From Mycobacterium sp. (lineage in GTDB: Bacteria > Actinomycetota > Actinomycetes > Mycobacteriales > Mycobacteriaceae): a stretch of DNA of 52,980 nt. This document shows, piece by piece, positions 37,063 through 45,529 of the stretch. The notes under the pieces are model-generated. The model made no database searches, was not told where the DNA came from, and was given only the letters and a program-made list of their open reading frames with translations. Location of the stretch: the NCBI GenBank assembly GCA_025965975.1, contig JAOPVX010000078.1:1-52980 (forward strand), in the 5' to 3' direction. The translations under genes were made by a program, and so were the position numbers. Every line of letters begins with the position of its first letter. Positions within the stretch are counted from its first letter, which is position 1.

Positions 37063-37810
37063 TGGTCCGCGGCTGGGTACCAAGGAAGCCCGCGATACCG
37101 CGGACGACGGCGTCGGCGTACTTCTGCCTGCCGTCCGGCGTCTTCATCAGCTCGGAGTCGGCGGGGTTCTTCATATTGCCCAGCTCGACCAGGATCGACG
37201 GGAACTGGGCCAGGTTCAGGCCGGTCAGGTCGGAGCGTGGGTAAAGACCGTTCGAGCCGATGTAGGTGGCGGGCACAAACCCCGCTGCGGTCAACTGGTC
37301 GCGCATGGTTTGGGCCAATTGGATTGAGGGCCCTGCCTGCGCCTGGTTGAGCGGAGGCGCGGAGTAGTTCACGTGGAAGCCGCGGCCGGTCGGCGGACCG
37401 CCGTCGGCGTGGATGCTCACGATCGCATTGGGGTGCAGGGCGTTGGCCATGTTCGCTCGCTCGTCGACGCAGGGGCCGAGCCCGGTGTCGTCGCCGCGAG
37501 ACATCGCGGTCCGCGCGCCGAGCGCCGTGAGCTCTTGGCGGATGCGCAGCGTGGTGTCCCAGGTGAAGGTGTGCTCGGGGTAGCCGTCGTCGGTCGATGT
37601 GCCGCTGGCCTGGCAGTCCTTGGTGCCGCCGCGACCTGTGGGCACCTGCCGGCTGATCGAGGCGTCGTTGGCGCCATTGTGGCCGGGATCGAGGAACACG
37701 ATCATGCCCGCGACGTTGGCGGGCGCGGCGGCGGCGCTCGGGGCGACAAATGTCGACGCAGCGACGAGCACACCGACGACGCCGACACGAATGCAGGCGG
37801 GAAGAGGCAC
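37058..37810 (-). CDS. ami1: N-acetylmuramoyl-L-alanine amidase (Rv3717/Ami1-like)
   Basis: A 250-residue secreted zinc amidase of the amidase_3 family that cleaves the stem peptide from muramic acid. It has a signal peptide ([20 protein letters not shown]), zinc ligands in LDPGHNG, YPEHTF and SIHADGG, and a catalytic Glu in [11 protein letters not shown] Cys pair (DCQASG and GPCVDER) may form a disulfide. There is no cell-wall binding domain, as in the M. tuberculosis enzyme. Confidence 0.92.
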   Translation of the reverse strand: MPLPACIRVGVVGVLVAASTFVAPSAAAAPANVAGMIVFLDPGHNGANDASISRQVPTGRGGTKDCQASGTSTDDGYPEHTFTWDTTLRIRQELTALGARTAMSRGDDTGLGPCVDERANMANALHPNAIVSIHADGGPPTGRGFHVNYSAPPLNQAQAGPSIQLAQTMRDQLTAAGFVPATYIGSNGLYPRSDLTGLNLAQFPSILVELGNMKNPADSELMKTPDGRQKYADAVVRGIAGFLGTQPRTS

Positions 37811-37896
37811 GGCGTCAAGTTAGCGTGCTGCCGTCTAGGCTTGAAGTTCAACCGCCCGGCGCAACCAAGTCGAGACCAATATGCAAGGGGACTGTC

Positions 37897-38229
37897 ATGC
37901 AACCAGGAGGCACGCCGGACATGTCGGCACTCCTCGCGCAGGCGCAGCAGATGCAGCAGCAGTTGATGGAGGCTCAGGAAGCGCTGGCCAATTCTGAGGT
38001 GCACGGCCAGGCGGGCGGCGGCTTGGTGCAGATCACCATGAAGGGCAGCGGTGAAGTGGTGGCCGCGTCGATCGACCCGAAGGTCGTCGACCCCTCCGAT
38101 GTCGAGACGCTGCAGGACCTCATCGTCGGCGCCATCGCAGATGCCTCCAAGCAGGTCACCATCCTGGCGCACGATCGGCTTGGGCCGTTAGCCGGTGGGA
38201 TGGGCGACCTAGGTCTTCCGGGGATCTGA
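37897..38229 (+). CDS. YbaB/EbfC family nucleoid-associated protein
   Basis: A 110-residue protein with an N-terminal Gln/Met-rich helix ([19 protein letters not shown]) and the typical [18 protein letters not shown] strand core. Dimers bind DNA without strong sequence preference. ATG 37897 follows AAGGGG. recR starts one base after its stop, the usual ybaB-recR operon. Confidence 0.93.
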   Translation: MQPGGTPDMSALLAQAQQMQQQLMEAQEALANSEVHGQAGGGLVQITMKGSGEVVAASIDPKVVDPSDVETLQDLIVGAIADASKQVTILAHDRLGPLAGGMGDLGLPGI

Positions 38230-38230
38230 C

Positions 38231-38842
38231 TTGTTCGAAGGCCCCGTTCAGGATCTGATCGACGAGCTCGGCAAGCTGCCAGGTATCGGGCCGAAGAGCG
38301 CGCAGCGGATCGCGTTTCATCTACTTTCCGTCGAGCCTCCCGACATCGACCGACTGACCGCGGTTTTAGCGAAGGTGCGCGACGGCGTGAAGTTTTGCGC
38401 TGTGTGCGGGAACGTATCCGACGAGGACCGCTGCCGGATCTGTTCAGATTCGCGCCGCGACGCGTCGCTGGTGTGTGTCGTCGAGGAGCCGAAGGACGTG
38501 CAGGCCGTCGAGCGCACGCGTGAATTCCGGGGCCGCTACCACGTACTGGGTGGGGCGTTAGATCCGTTGTCCGGGGTGGGACCCGAGCAGTTGCGAATCC
38601 GCGAGCTACTCAACAGGATTGGCGAACGGGTCGACGGTGTGGACGTCGCCGAGGTGATCATCGCGACCGATCCGAACACCGAGGGCGAGGCGACCGCGAC
38701 GTACTTGGTGCGGATGCTGCGCGATATCCCCGGCCTCACAGTGACGCGCATCGCGTCCGGCTTACCGATGGGCGGCGACCTTGAGTTCGCCGACGAGCTG
38801 ACGCTTGGCAGAGCGCTGACGGGCCGTCGCGCAATGGCCTAG
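38231..38842 (+). CDS. recR: Recombination mediator protein RecR
   Basis: A 203-residue protein with helix-hairpin-helix [20 protein letters not shown], a four-Cys zinc finger ([16 protein letters not shown]) and a Toprim domain ([26 protein letters not shown]). It acts with RecF and RecO to load RecA on gaps. The start is the TTG at 38231 ([13 protein letters not shown]), directly after the ybaB stop; no other start codon fits the full-length domain. Confidence 0.95.
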   Translation: MFEGPVQDLIDELGKLPGIGPKSAQRIAFHLLSVEPPDIDRLTAVLAKVRDGVKFCAVCGNVSDEDRCRICSDSRRDASLVCVVEEPKDVQAVERTREFRGRYHVLGGALDPLSGVGPEQLRIRELLNRIGERVDGVDVAEVIIATDPNTEGEATATYLVRMLRDIPGLTVTRIASGLPMGGDLEFADELTLGRALTGRRAMA

Positions 38843-38850
38843 TAACTGCC

Positions 38851-38911
38851 CGCGAAACGCACGTTCTGCAGGCCTCCACTCGCACTTTCTCTGCAGAACG
38901 TACTTTTCGCG
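38851..38911. repeat. Long inverted repeat, 21-bp arms
   Basis: Arms at 38851-38871 and 38891-38911 are complementary at 19 of 21 positions (core ACGTTCTGCAG / CTGCAGAACGT, ends CGCGAAA / TTTTCGCG) around a 19-base loop. It lies between the recR stop and the start of the next gene. It could be a terminator for ybaB-recR or a small repetitive element. Confidence 0.85.
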
Positions 38912-38943
38912 AGTTTGTCGGTTGCACCTGCCACCATTCGGCC

Positions 38944-39792
38944 ATGGGGGAGGTCTTCATCGGGACCGAAGCGATCGCCCAGGGGCGCATCACGAGACAT
39001 GCGTTGCAGCGGTGGTATCGGCCCATATTTCGCGGAATCTATGTACCTCGCGGCGCTGACCCGTCGGTGCGAGACCGGGCCACCGGCGCGTGGCTGGCAT
39101 CAGATCGCAAGGGCGTCATCGCGGGCGCCGCGGCATCAGCTTTGCACGGTGCTAGCTGGGTTGACGACGACATCCCAATCGAACTGATCTCCAGTCGCGC
39201 TCGACCGCAGCCCGGCCTCCTGATCCGCAACGAGGTGATGGCGGACGACGAGATCAGCTGGGCCTGCAAGCTGCCTGTGACGACTCGCGAACGGACCGCC
39301 TTCGACCTTGGCCGACATCGGCCAAGGGATGAGGCCATCGCCCGAATCGACTCGCTCATGCGCGTGAGGTCCTTCTCAACAGAGGACGTACTGGTACTCG
39401 CCAAGCGCTATCGCGGTGTCAGGGGTCTGAAGGCGTTGCGGGTGGCGCTTCCGCTTGTCGACGGTGGTGCTGCGTCGCCTCAGGAGACCCGGCTGCGGTT
39501 GCTCTTCGTCGACGCCGGATTGCCGAAACCAACGACGCAAATCCCGATCTGCGACCACCGCGGTCGGCTGATCCGCATGGTGGACATGGGCTGGGAAGAG
39601 TTCATGGTGGCGGCGGAGTATGACGGCGATCAACATCGCACGAGTCGCTCGCAATACGTCAAGGACACCAGGGCCTTGCCGAAGCTGGAACGCATGGGCT
39701 GGACCGTGATCCGGGTGATCAAGGAGGACCGCGACGAGGATGTCATCGCGCGGGCAACCAGGTCGCTGCTATCCCGGGGCTGGCGACCCTAG
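38944..39792 (+). CDS. AbiEi-like/DUF559-like two-domain protein (Rv3714c-like)
   Basis: A 282-residue protein. The N-terminal part (residues 1-110) has the pattern of AbiEi-type antitoxin proteins: GRITRHALQRWYRPIFRGIYVPRG, then AASALHGASW. The C-terminal part has a Vsr/DUF559-like nuclease-fold signature with EFMVAAEYDGDQHR and a terminal strand RMGWTVIRVIKED. An acidic residue pair and the His are present, but the full PD-(D/E)xK set is not certain. There is no AbiEii toxin partner next to it, so it is not an AbiE system. The gene is common in mycobacteria. Function unknown. Confidence 0.7.
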   Translation: MGEVFIGTEAIAQGRITRHALQRWYRPIFRGIYVPRGADPSVRDRATGAWLASDRKGVIAGAAASALHGASWVDDDIPIELISSRARPQPGLLIRNEVMADDEISWACKLPVTTRERTAFDLGRHRPRDEAIARIDSLMRVRSFSTEDVLVLAKRYRGVRGLKALRVALPLVDGGAASPQETRLRLLFVDAGLPKPTTQIPICDHRGRLIRMVDMGWEEFMVAAEYDGDQHRTSRSQYVKDTRALPKLERMGWTVIRVIKEDRDEDVIARATRSLLSRGWRP

Positions 39793-40505
39793 CCGCGGCG
39801 CGGGGCGGCCAGCCGTTCGCGGCGCAGCTGTGCCACCTCGTCGATCTCCAGCGGCGGCAATTCGCCCACCACGCGGCTCAGCAGGAGATCAGCCAGCTCC
39901 GGATTGCGGGCCAGGCACGGGCCGTGCAAGTACGTGGCCACCACACTGCCCTGCACCGCGCCGTCGATGCCGTCGCCCGCGCGGTTGCCCGCGCCGCTGA
40001 TCACCTTGGCTAGCGGCCCCGCCGCCGCGCCGAGAACCGTTCCACCACGGTGGTTTTCGAAGCCCGACAATCGCTCCGAAAGCCCGGGTACCAGAGGTTC
40101 GGACACCACCTCGCCGATGGTCCGATCGGGCTGCGGCGAGGTGGTCAGGTCCAGCAGGCCAACCCCGTCTACGCGCTCACCCGATGACGTCTCGTACCAG
40201 TGCCCCAGCACCTGGATCGCCGCACAGATTGCCAGCACCGGCGCGCCCCGGGCGGCGGCCTGCTGCAATCCCGGATACCGGATCAGATGCTTGGTCGCAA
40301 GGCGCTGCGCGTAATCCTCCGCCCCGCCAAGCGTATACAGGTCGAGCCCGGAAGGCACCGGGTCCGACAATGTGATCGAGACAATCTCGGCGTCAAACCC
40401 TCTGCGCCGCAGCCGTTGCCGCAACACCACGGAATTGCCGCCGTCGCCGTATGTGCCCATGACATCGGGCAAAACCAGCCCGATCCGCACGGTCGATTCA
40501 GCCAC
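39789..40505 (-). CDS. gatD: Lipid II isoglutaminyl synthase, glutaminase subunit GatD
   Basis: A 238-residue class I glutamine amidotransferase of the CobB/CobQ type. The nucleophile Cys is in VLAICAAIQVLG and the catalytic His in ATYLHGPCLARN. With MurT it amidates D-Glu of lipid II to D-isoglutamine. GTG 40505 overlaps the murT stop by eight bases, so the two are coupled; a start at 40559 would reach further into murT. The 3' end overlaps the convergent AbiEi-like gene by four bases. Confidence 0.9.
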   Translation of the reverse strand: MAESTVRIGLVLPDVMGTYGDGGNSVVLRQRLRRRGFDAEIVSITLSDPVPSGLDLYTLGGAEDYAQRLATKHLIRYPGLQQAAARGAPVLAICAAIQVLGHWYETSSGERVDGVGLLDLTTSPQPDRTIGEVVSEPLVPGLSERLSGFENHRGGTVLGAAAGPLAKVISGAGNRAGDGIDGAVQGSVVATYLHGPCLARNPELADLLLSRVVGELPPLEIDEVAQLRRERLAAPRRG

Positions 40506-41802
40506 TGCTCCCCCGGTCGCTCCGCTCCTGCCCCAAGGGACCACGTCCGCCCCGCCCAAGTGTCCGATTCAGTTGCAGGAAGGCGGTGTAATTGGCGACG
40601 ACCTCGACGTGTCCCGGTGGACAGGACGTGATGGCTTCCACGGCGTTGTGGACCAAACTGTGTTCGACGCCCGCGTACCCGAGGCGCACGGCCAGGTCGG
40701 TTCCGCGCTCGCCCGCGGCCACCACCGGCTTGTCGACGAAATGCTCGAAGTTGACGTCCCAGAGCCAAGACAGGTCCTCGCCGTCGGCCACCTGACCGTT
40801 GACCGAGATCACCACGGAGCCGGCGTCGGTGTCCACCATCGACAGCGCTTCCTGCCAGCCGGCCGGATTCTTGGCCAGCAGCATCCGAACCGAATGCGCG
40901 CCGAGCTGGACTGTGCGGTACCGGCCCGCGACTTCATCGACTCCCGACGCCGCCGCGACCGCAGCGGCGGGGTCGGCGCCGAGCGTCACCGCCGCCGCCA
41001 CCGCCTGCGTGGCGTTGCCCCGGTTCACCGCCCCGGGCAGCGCCAGCGTCATCGGCAGCGAAAGCCCGTCTGGCCCATAGATATTCGCGTCGTCGAACCA
41101 CCACTGCGGGGTGGGCCGCTTGAAGTCGGTTCCCGTCGAGTACCAGTGGCTGCCGTCACGCACGATGATCTCCCCGCTGCGCGGACAGCTCACCGAGTCA
41201 TTCGCCCAGCCGCCGCCTGCCGCCACCCACACCACGTGCGGGCTGTCGTAGGCCGCCGATGTCATCAGCACGTCATCGCAGTTGGCGACCACAACCGTGG
41301 ACGGATGACGGGCCAACCCGTCGCGCAGCGTCCGCTCGATGAGGTTGATCTCGCCGACGCGGTCCAACTGATCACGCGACAGGTTCAGCAGCACGATCAC
41401 CGCCGGGTCCACGGCGTCGGCGACATGCGGCACGTGCATCTCGTCGACCTCCAGCGCGGCCAACCCGGCGTCGCGCGCCCCCGCCAGCGCGGCCACGAGT
41501 CCGGCGTCCATGTTGGCGCCCTCGGCGTTGGTGGCGACGGTCTGATGTCGCCGCCCATGCGGCTCCGAAGGTCCGAGTGTGCCAAGCGCCGTCGCGGTCA
41601 TCCTGGTGGTGGTCGACTTGCCGTTGGTGCCGGTGACAACGACCGTGCGACGGCCCTCGCCGAGCTGGCGAAGGATCGATTTGTCCAGCGTCATCGCCAC
41701 AAGGCCGCCGATCATCGCGCCGGCGCCGCGCCCGGTGACTCGCGACGCCCAACGCGCGCCGGCGCCGGCCGCGAGCGCGACACGTCCACGAGTGGTGACC
41801 AC
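40498..41802 (-). CDS. murT: Lipid II isoglutaminyl synthase, ligase subunit MurT
   Basis: A 434-residue Mur-ligase-fold enzyme. ATP loop VVVTGTNGKSTTTRM is near residue 58, followed by LEVDEMHVPHV and LNLSRDQLDRVGE, then the DUF1727 C-terminal domain. It activates the D-Glu carboxylate for amidation with ammonia from GatD. In Gram-positive MurT an inserted four-Cys zinc ribbon is present. Here the corresponding stretch reads VSCPRSGEI with only one clear ribbon Cys, so the ribbon appears lost. The 97-bp gap to the divergent exonuclease gene should contain both promoters. Confidence 0.92.
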   Translation of the reverse strand: MVTTRGRVALAAGAGARWASRVTGRGAGAMIGGLVAMTLDKSILRQLGEGRRTVVVTGTNGKSTTTRMTATALGTLGPSEPHGRRHQTVATNAEGANMDAGLVAALAGARDAGLAALEVDEMHVPHVADAVDPAVIVLLNLSRDQLDRVGEINLIERTLRDGLARHPSTVVVANCDDVLMTSAAYDSPHVVWVAAGGGWANDSVSCPRSGEIIVRDGSHWYSTGTDFKRPTPQWWFDDANIYGPDGLSLPMTLALPGAVNRGNATQAVAAAVTLGADPAAAVAAASGVDEVAGRYRTVQLGAHSVRMLLAKNPAGWQEALSMVDTDAGSVVISVNGQVADGEDLSWLWDVNFEHFVDKPVVAAGERGTDLAVRLGYAGVEHSLVHNAVEAITSCPPGHVEVVANYTAFLQLNRTLGRGGRGPLGQERSDRGSSG

Positions 41803-41899
41803 CCCGGCAGTCTAAAAGGGGGCAAGCAGGTAGCCGACACGCTGCCGTGGGATCCTGCCGTGACGGCGATTTGTCACCGCAACGTGCCATCCTCAAAAC

Positions 41900-42889
41900 G
41901 TGAGCCAAATCTGGGGCCGGCCGGCAGCCGAACCCGGAGCGGGCTGGGCCGTCGTCGACGTCGAGACCTCCGGCTTCCGCCCCGGGCAGGCGCGCGTTGT
42001 GAGCGTCGCCGCGCTGGCCCTCGGCGACGACGGCAACGTCGAGCAAACCCTCTACACGCTGCTCAACCCCGGCGTCGACCCCGGTCCCACCCATGTGCAC
42101 GGCCTGACCCCCGAAATGCTGGAGGGCCAACCCTGCTTCGGCGACGTCGTCGGCGACCTCGTCGAGCTGCTGGCGGGCCGCACGCTCGTCGCCCACAACG
42201 TCGGCTTCGACTACGCGTTCCTGGCCGCCGAGGCCGAATTGGTCGGGGCGGAGCTACCCGTCGACACGGTGATGTGCACGGTCGAGCTCACCCGCCGCCT
42301 CGAGCTGGGCACCGAGAATCTGCGGCTGGAGACGCTGGCGGCGCATTGGGGCATTACCCAGATGAGGCCGCACGACGCCCTCGACGACGCGTTGGTGCTC
42401 GCCCAGATCCTCAAGCCCGTGCTGGTCCGTGCTCGTGAGCGCAAGGTCTGGCTGCCGGTGCGGTCGGTGTCGCGGCGGCAGTGGCCAAACGGCCAGGTCA
42501 CCCACGAGGAGCTGCGTCCGCTGAAGATGCTGGCCTCGCGGCTGCCGTGCCCGTATCTGAACCCAGGACGGTTCGTCGCGGGTCGGCCGATGGTGCAGGG
42601 CATGCGGGTGGCGTTGTCGGCCGAGGTCACCCACACCCACGAGGAGCTCATCGAGCGGATCGTGCACGCCGGGCTGGCATACACCGACGCCGTCGATCCG
42701 GAGACCTCCCTTGTTATCTGCAACGAGCCCGAACCCGACCACGGCAAGGGCTATCAGGCCAACGAGCTCGGCGTGCCGCTGGTCAGCGACGCAGACTTCA
42801 TGCGATTGCTCGACACCGTCGTCGGCGGCACCGGCATCGAGGAGTTCACCGACGCCACGCTAGGGGGCGAGCAGTTCGCGCTGTTCTAA
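41900..42889 (+). CDS. DnaQ-like DEDDh exonuclease with C-terminal BRCT-like domain
   Basis: A 329-residue protein. Exonuclease motifs: ExoI VVDVETSGF, ExoII HNVGFDYAFL and ExoIII HDALDDALV (DEDDh type). The C-terminal 90 residues (FVAGRPMVQGMRVALSAEV through ELGVPLVSDADFMRLL) look like a BRCT domain. Annotated as DNA polymerase III epsilon-like (Rv3711c) in mycobacteria, although the main replicative proofreader there is the DnaE1 PHP domain, so a repair role is likelier. Starts at GTG 41900; the stop overlaps the convergent P450 by four bases. Confidence 0.88.
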   Translation: MSQIWGRPAAEPGAGWAVVDVETSGFRPGQARVVSVAALALGDDGNVEQTLYTLLNPGVDPGPTHVHGLTPEMLEGQPCFGDVVGDLVELLAGRTLVAHNVGFDYAFLAAEAELVGAELPVDTVMCTVELTRRLELGTENLRLETLAAHWGITQMRPHDALDDALVLAQILKPVLVRARERKVWLPVRSVSRRQWPNGQVTHEELRPLKMLASRLPCPYLNPGRFVAGRPMVQGMRVALSAEVTHTHEELIERIVHAGLAYTDAVDPETSLVICNEPEPDHGKGYQANELGVPLVSDADFMRLLDTVVGGTGIEEFTDATLGGEQFALF

Positions 42890-44244
42890 GCCGGGCGTGA
42901 CGTCCCGCGGGAGACCCCTGGGGTGAACGTGACCGGCAGCTTGCCCAAGCCGGTCATGCTCGGATTGCCGAGATATTGGTGCACGCCTTCCAGGTCGACC
43001 TGATAGTCCGAAATGCGTTCGAGAACCGCATTCACCATCACCTCGAACATGACCCGCGCCAGCGGGGCACCGATGCATCGATGTGGCCCGAGCCCGAACG
43101 CGACGTGCCGATTGGGTGCCCGGTCCAATACCACTTCGTCGGGTCGTTCGAACTCCCGCTCGTCATGGTTGGCCGCCAGCCAGCTGATGAGCACCTGGTC
43201 GTTGCGCCGAAGCTGTTGGCCACCGAGGACGGTGTCGCGACTCACCGTGCGGCTCAGCGTCTTGTTGACCGAGCAGTATCGGAGAAACTCGTCTGCTGCG
43301 GTGCGGTAGAGCTCGGGACGGTCGATGAGTTGCTGTCGCAGATCCGGGTGGGTGCCGAGGTGAAGCAGGCTCAATGCGGTCAGTGACGTCGTGGTGTCGA
43401 CGCCGCCGCCGATGAGATTCCAGAGAATGTCGATGAGCTGGGTGTCGTCCAGACGCTTGCCGTCGAACTCGAATTGAACCAGGAAGCTCGTCAGGTCGTC
43501 CGCCGGATCCGCCCGGCGGGTTGCCGCGAATTTCGACAAGCCGTCGATCATCGCGGGGACTTCGGCTATCACCTTGTTGTACTCGTCGCCGTCGGAAGCA
43601 GCCATGACCGAATGGAAGAGGTTGGCGTATAGCCGCCAGTTGTCATAGGGCAGACCCATCAACCTCATGGTGAGGATGGCCGGAACCGGGCTCGCGTAGT
43701 CGAGCACGAGGTCCATCTGGCCGTCGGCGATGCGCTGGTCGAGGAACCAGTGCACCGATTGCTCCATGAACGGCCGCATCTTCTCCACGGCGCCCGACGA
43801 GAAGAACGGGGTGAGCGCGCGCCGCAACGCCAGGTGATAGGGACCGTCGACTTCGCCGATGCCAAGCGGCGGTTGGCCTTCGGGACGCGGAACACCCATC
43901 TCGCCTTGGTAGTTCACCCCGTCCCTGTCCCTGTCCCTGTCCCCGTCCCTGTCCCTGTCCCCGTCCCCGTCGCCCTCGCCCTCGCCACGGCCCCCGCCGT
44001 CGCCCTCGCGCTTGCCGTCTCCCGCGTTCGGTTCGTACTTGTGCGCGAACACCTCGCCGTCCCTGGCTGCCTGTGCTACCGCGTCGTAACTGGTGACGTA
44101 CCAGAATCCGCCGTAATTCTCGTTCCACGCGACGGGACACCGGCGCCGCAGATCGGCGTTGACCTCTCGCTCGTTGAGGTTGAAGTCTTCGGAATGGTGA
44201 TCGAATCCGACGATCGCGTCGGCACTGACGTCGGGGCGGCCCAT
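42886..44244 (-). CDS. Cytochrome P450 with a low-complexity Asp/Arg/Gly insertion
   Basis: A 452-residue P450. The I-helix is GGGVDTTTS, the ExxR motif is EFLRY and the heme loop is FGLGPHRCIGAPLAR. Between HKYEPNAGDG and VNYQGEMGVPRP (residues about 76-109) is a run of Gly-Glu, Gly-Asp and Arg-Asp dipeptides encoded by a hexanucleotide repeat. Ordinary P450s of this type would join those segments directly in the B-C loop near the substrate entry. All catalytic motifs are intact, so the enzyme may still fold. The start at 44244 lies 43 bp from the divergent M24 gene, so both may share regulation. Substrate unknown. Confidence 0.88.
   Translation of the reverse strand: MGRPDVSADAIVGFDHHSEDFNLNEREVNADLRRRCPVAWNENYGGFWYVTSYDAVAQAARDGEVFAHKYEPNAGDGKREGDGGGRGEGEGDGDGDRDRDGDRDRDRDGVNYQGEMGVPRPEGQPPLGIGEVDGPYHLALRRALTPFFSSGAVEKMRPFMEQSVHWFLDQRIADGQMDLVLDYASPVPAILTMRLMGLPYDNWRLYANLFHSVMAASDGDEYNKVIAEVPAMIDGLSKFAATRRADPADDLTSFLVQFEFDGKRLDDTQLIDILWNLIGGGVDTTTSLTALSLLHLGTHPDLRQQLIDRPELYRTAADEFLRYCSVNKTLSRTVSRDTVLGGQQLRRNDQVLISWLAANHDEREFERPDEVVLDRAPNRHVAFGLGPHRCIGAPLARVMFEVMVNAVLERISDYQVDLEGVHQYLGNPSMTGLGKLPVTFTPGVSRGTSRPA
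43921..43986. repeat. Hexanucleotide microsatellite inside the P450 gene
   Basis: Eleven consecutive hexamers on the plus strand: GTCCCT x3, GTCCCC, GTCCCT x2, GTCCCC x2, GTCGCC, CTCGCC x2. Each unit encodes two residues (Arg-Asp, Gly-Asp or Gly-Glu) of the P450 on the minus strand. The graded divergence toward one end is typical of a slippage-driven array. Confidence 0.95.
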
Positions 44245-44287
44245 TAGGCTATCTTTGCATTTTTAGGGATCTTGAGTCCCCTGGGAG

Positions 44288-45529
44288 GTGGAACTCATCG
44301 ACGATCGGGCAGCAGGAGCGACCATCGGCGGACGGGCGATCCCAGACCTGCCCGATCTCCCGCGGATGCACAGGGAACGTTTCGAACGGTTACAGCACCA
44401 GCTCGAGGCGCAGGGTGTCGACGGCCTGGTCCTGCTCGGGTCCAGTTCGGTGGCCTATGCCACCGGTGCCGCCACGCCCGCCCAGGATGGTGACCGCGCG
44501 GCGCTGTTTCGCCCGGTTGCGGTTGTGGTGAAGGGAGATTCGGCCCCTCACCTTTACACGCTCTACGCCGATGGGGCTCCTTCGGAGCTTCCTGACGATC
44601 ACCTGCACGGGCCCGTGTTTCCGGGTCTCGACGACGGCATGGATGTTTTCGCCGCGGCGCTCGCCGATCATTTCCCGCCCGGTGCCCGTGTCGGTGTCGA
44701 CGACCAGACCCACGCGATGTTGCGCGGCCTGCCGTGGTTCGACTGGGTCGATGCGGCGGATGTGGTCGGCGCTGCAAAGCTCACGAAGACACCTGACGAA
44801 ATCGCGTGCATCCGCAACGCGCAGCGGCTGAACGAGCTGGCGATGAGCGATGCGCTGGCGATTCTGCGTCCGGGAGTTCGCCAGATAGACCTGAGTGCGG
44901 CGTTCCTCCGCCGTGTCTTCGAACTTGGTGCTTCCGCGAACGGGATCGATCCGATCTGGCAGGTGATGGCGCCGACGCGCGAGCTCGGGCCGTGGACCCT
45001 GCACGGCGATCTCGCGTATCCGACCGTCACCACCGACAGGTTCCTCAGGGAGGGCGACGTGATCTGGGTCGATGCAGGCATCACCTGGCAGGGTTACGCC
45101 TCTGACTACGGCCGGACCTGGATTACCGGCGCGGACCCTGTCCCGAATGCCAAGCAGCAGGCGCACTTCCGCCGCTGGCGAGCCGTAGTCGATGCCGCGC
45201 TCGACGTTCTCAAGCCAGGCGTGTCCGCACTGCAACTCGGCACCACGGCCATCGATGCCAATGACGGTGTCCGCCCCTGGATCGAGCACTTCTATCTGGC
45301 GCACGGTGTGGGCACGGAGAGCGCCGAAATGCCGCTGATCGGAACGGACTTGGGCGAGGGGTTCGACGAGCAGCTCATGATGCGGCCAGGGATGGTGCTT
45401 GTCTTCGAGCCGGTCATCTGGGAGGACGGCGCGGCCGGTTACCGCTCGGAGGACATCGTGGCCGTGACCGATACGGGCTGGGTCAAACTCAGCGGCTCAA
45501 CCTACGAACCGTACGGTCTGACCGCATGA
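44288..45529 (+). CDS. M24-family metallopeptidase (Xaa-Pro dipeptidase/creatinase fold), metal site intact
   Basis: A 413-residue pita-bread-fold protein with an N-terminal creatinase domain (LQHQLEAQGVDGLVLLGSSS) and a C-terminal M24 domain. All five dinuclear-metal ligands are recognisable: Asp in WVDAGITW, Asp in SDYGRTW, His in AHGVGTE, Glu in VFEPVIWE and Glu in RSEDIV. GTG 44288 has GGGAG immediately adjacent, unusually close, so a leaderless start or a start further in (ATG 44366) is possible. The stop overlaps the second M24 gene (ATGA). Substrate unknown. Confidence 0.85.
   Translation: MELIDDRAAGATIGGRAIPDLPDLPRMHRERFERLQHQLEAQGVDGLVLLGSSSVAYATGAATPAQDGDRAALFRPVAVVVKGDSAPHLYTLYADGAPSELPDDHLHGPVFPGLDDGMDVFAAALADHFPPGARVGVDDQTHAMLRGLPWFDWVDAADVVGAAKLTKTPDEIACIRNAQRLNELAMSDALAILRPGVRQIDLSAAFLRRVFELGASANGIDPIWQVMAPTRELGPWTLHGDLAYPTVTTDRFLREGDVIWVDAGITWQGYASDYGRTWITGADPVPNAKQQAHFRRWRAVVDAALDVLKPGVSALQLGTTAIDANDGVRPWIEHFYLAHGVGTESAEMPLIGTDLGEGFDEQLMMRPGMVLVFEPVIWEDGAAGYRSEDIVAVTDTGWVKLSGSTYEPYGLTA

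Noticed and set aside
38944-39792. Complete AbiE abortive-infection system
   Set aside because: Only the AbiEi-like protein is present; the neighbouring genes are recR and gatD, with no AbiEii nucleotidyltransferase.
40372-42438. 688-codon plus-strand ORF
   Set aside because: Antisense to murT and overlapping the DnaQ-like gene in another frame; shadow of GC-rich codon use.
43921-43986. CRISPR or regulatory iteron array
   Set aside because: It is a six-base microsatellite inside a reading frame.
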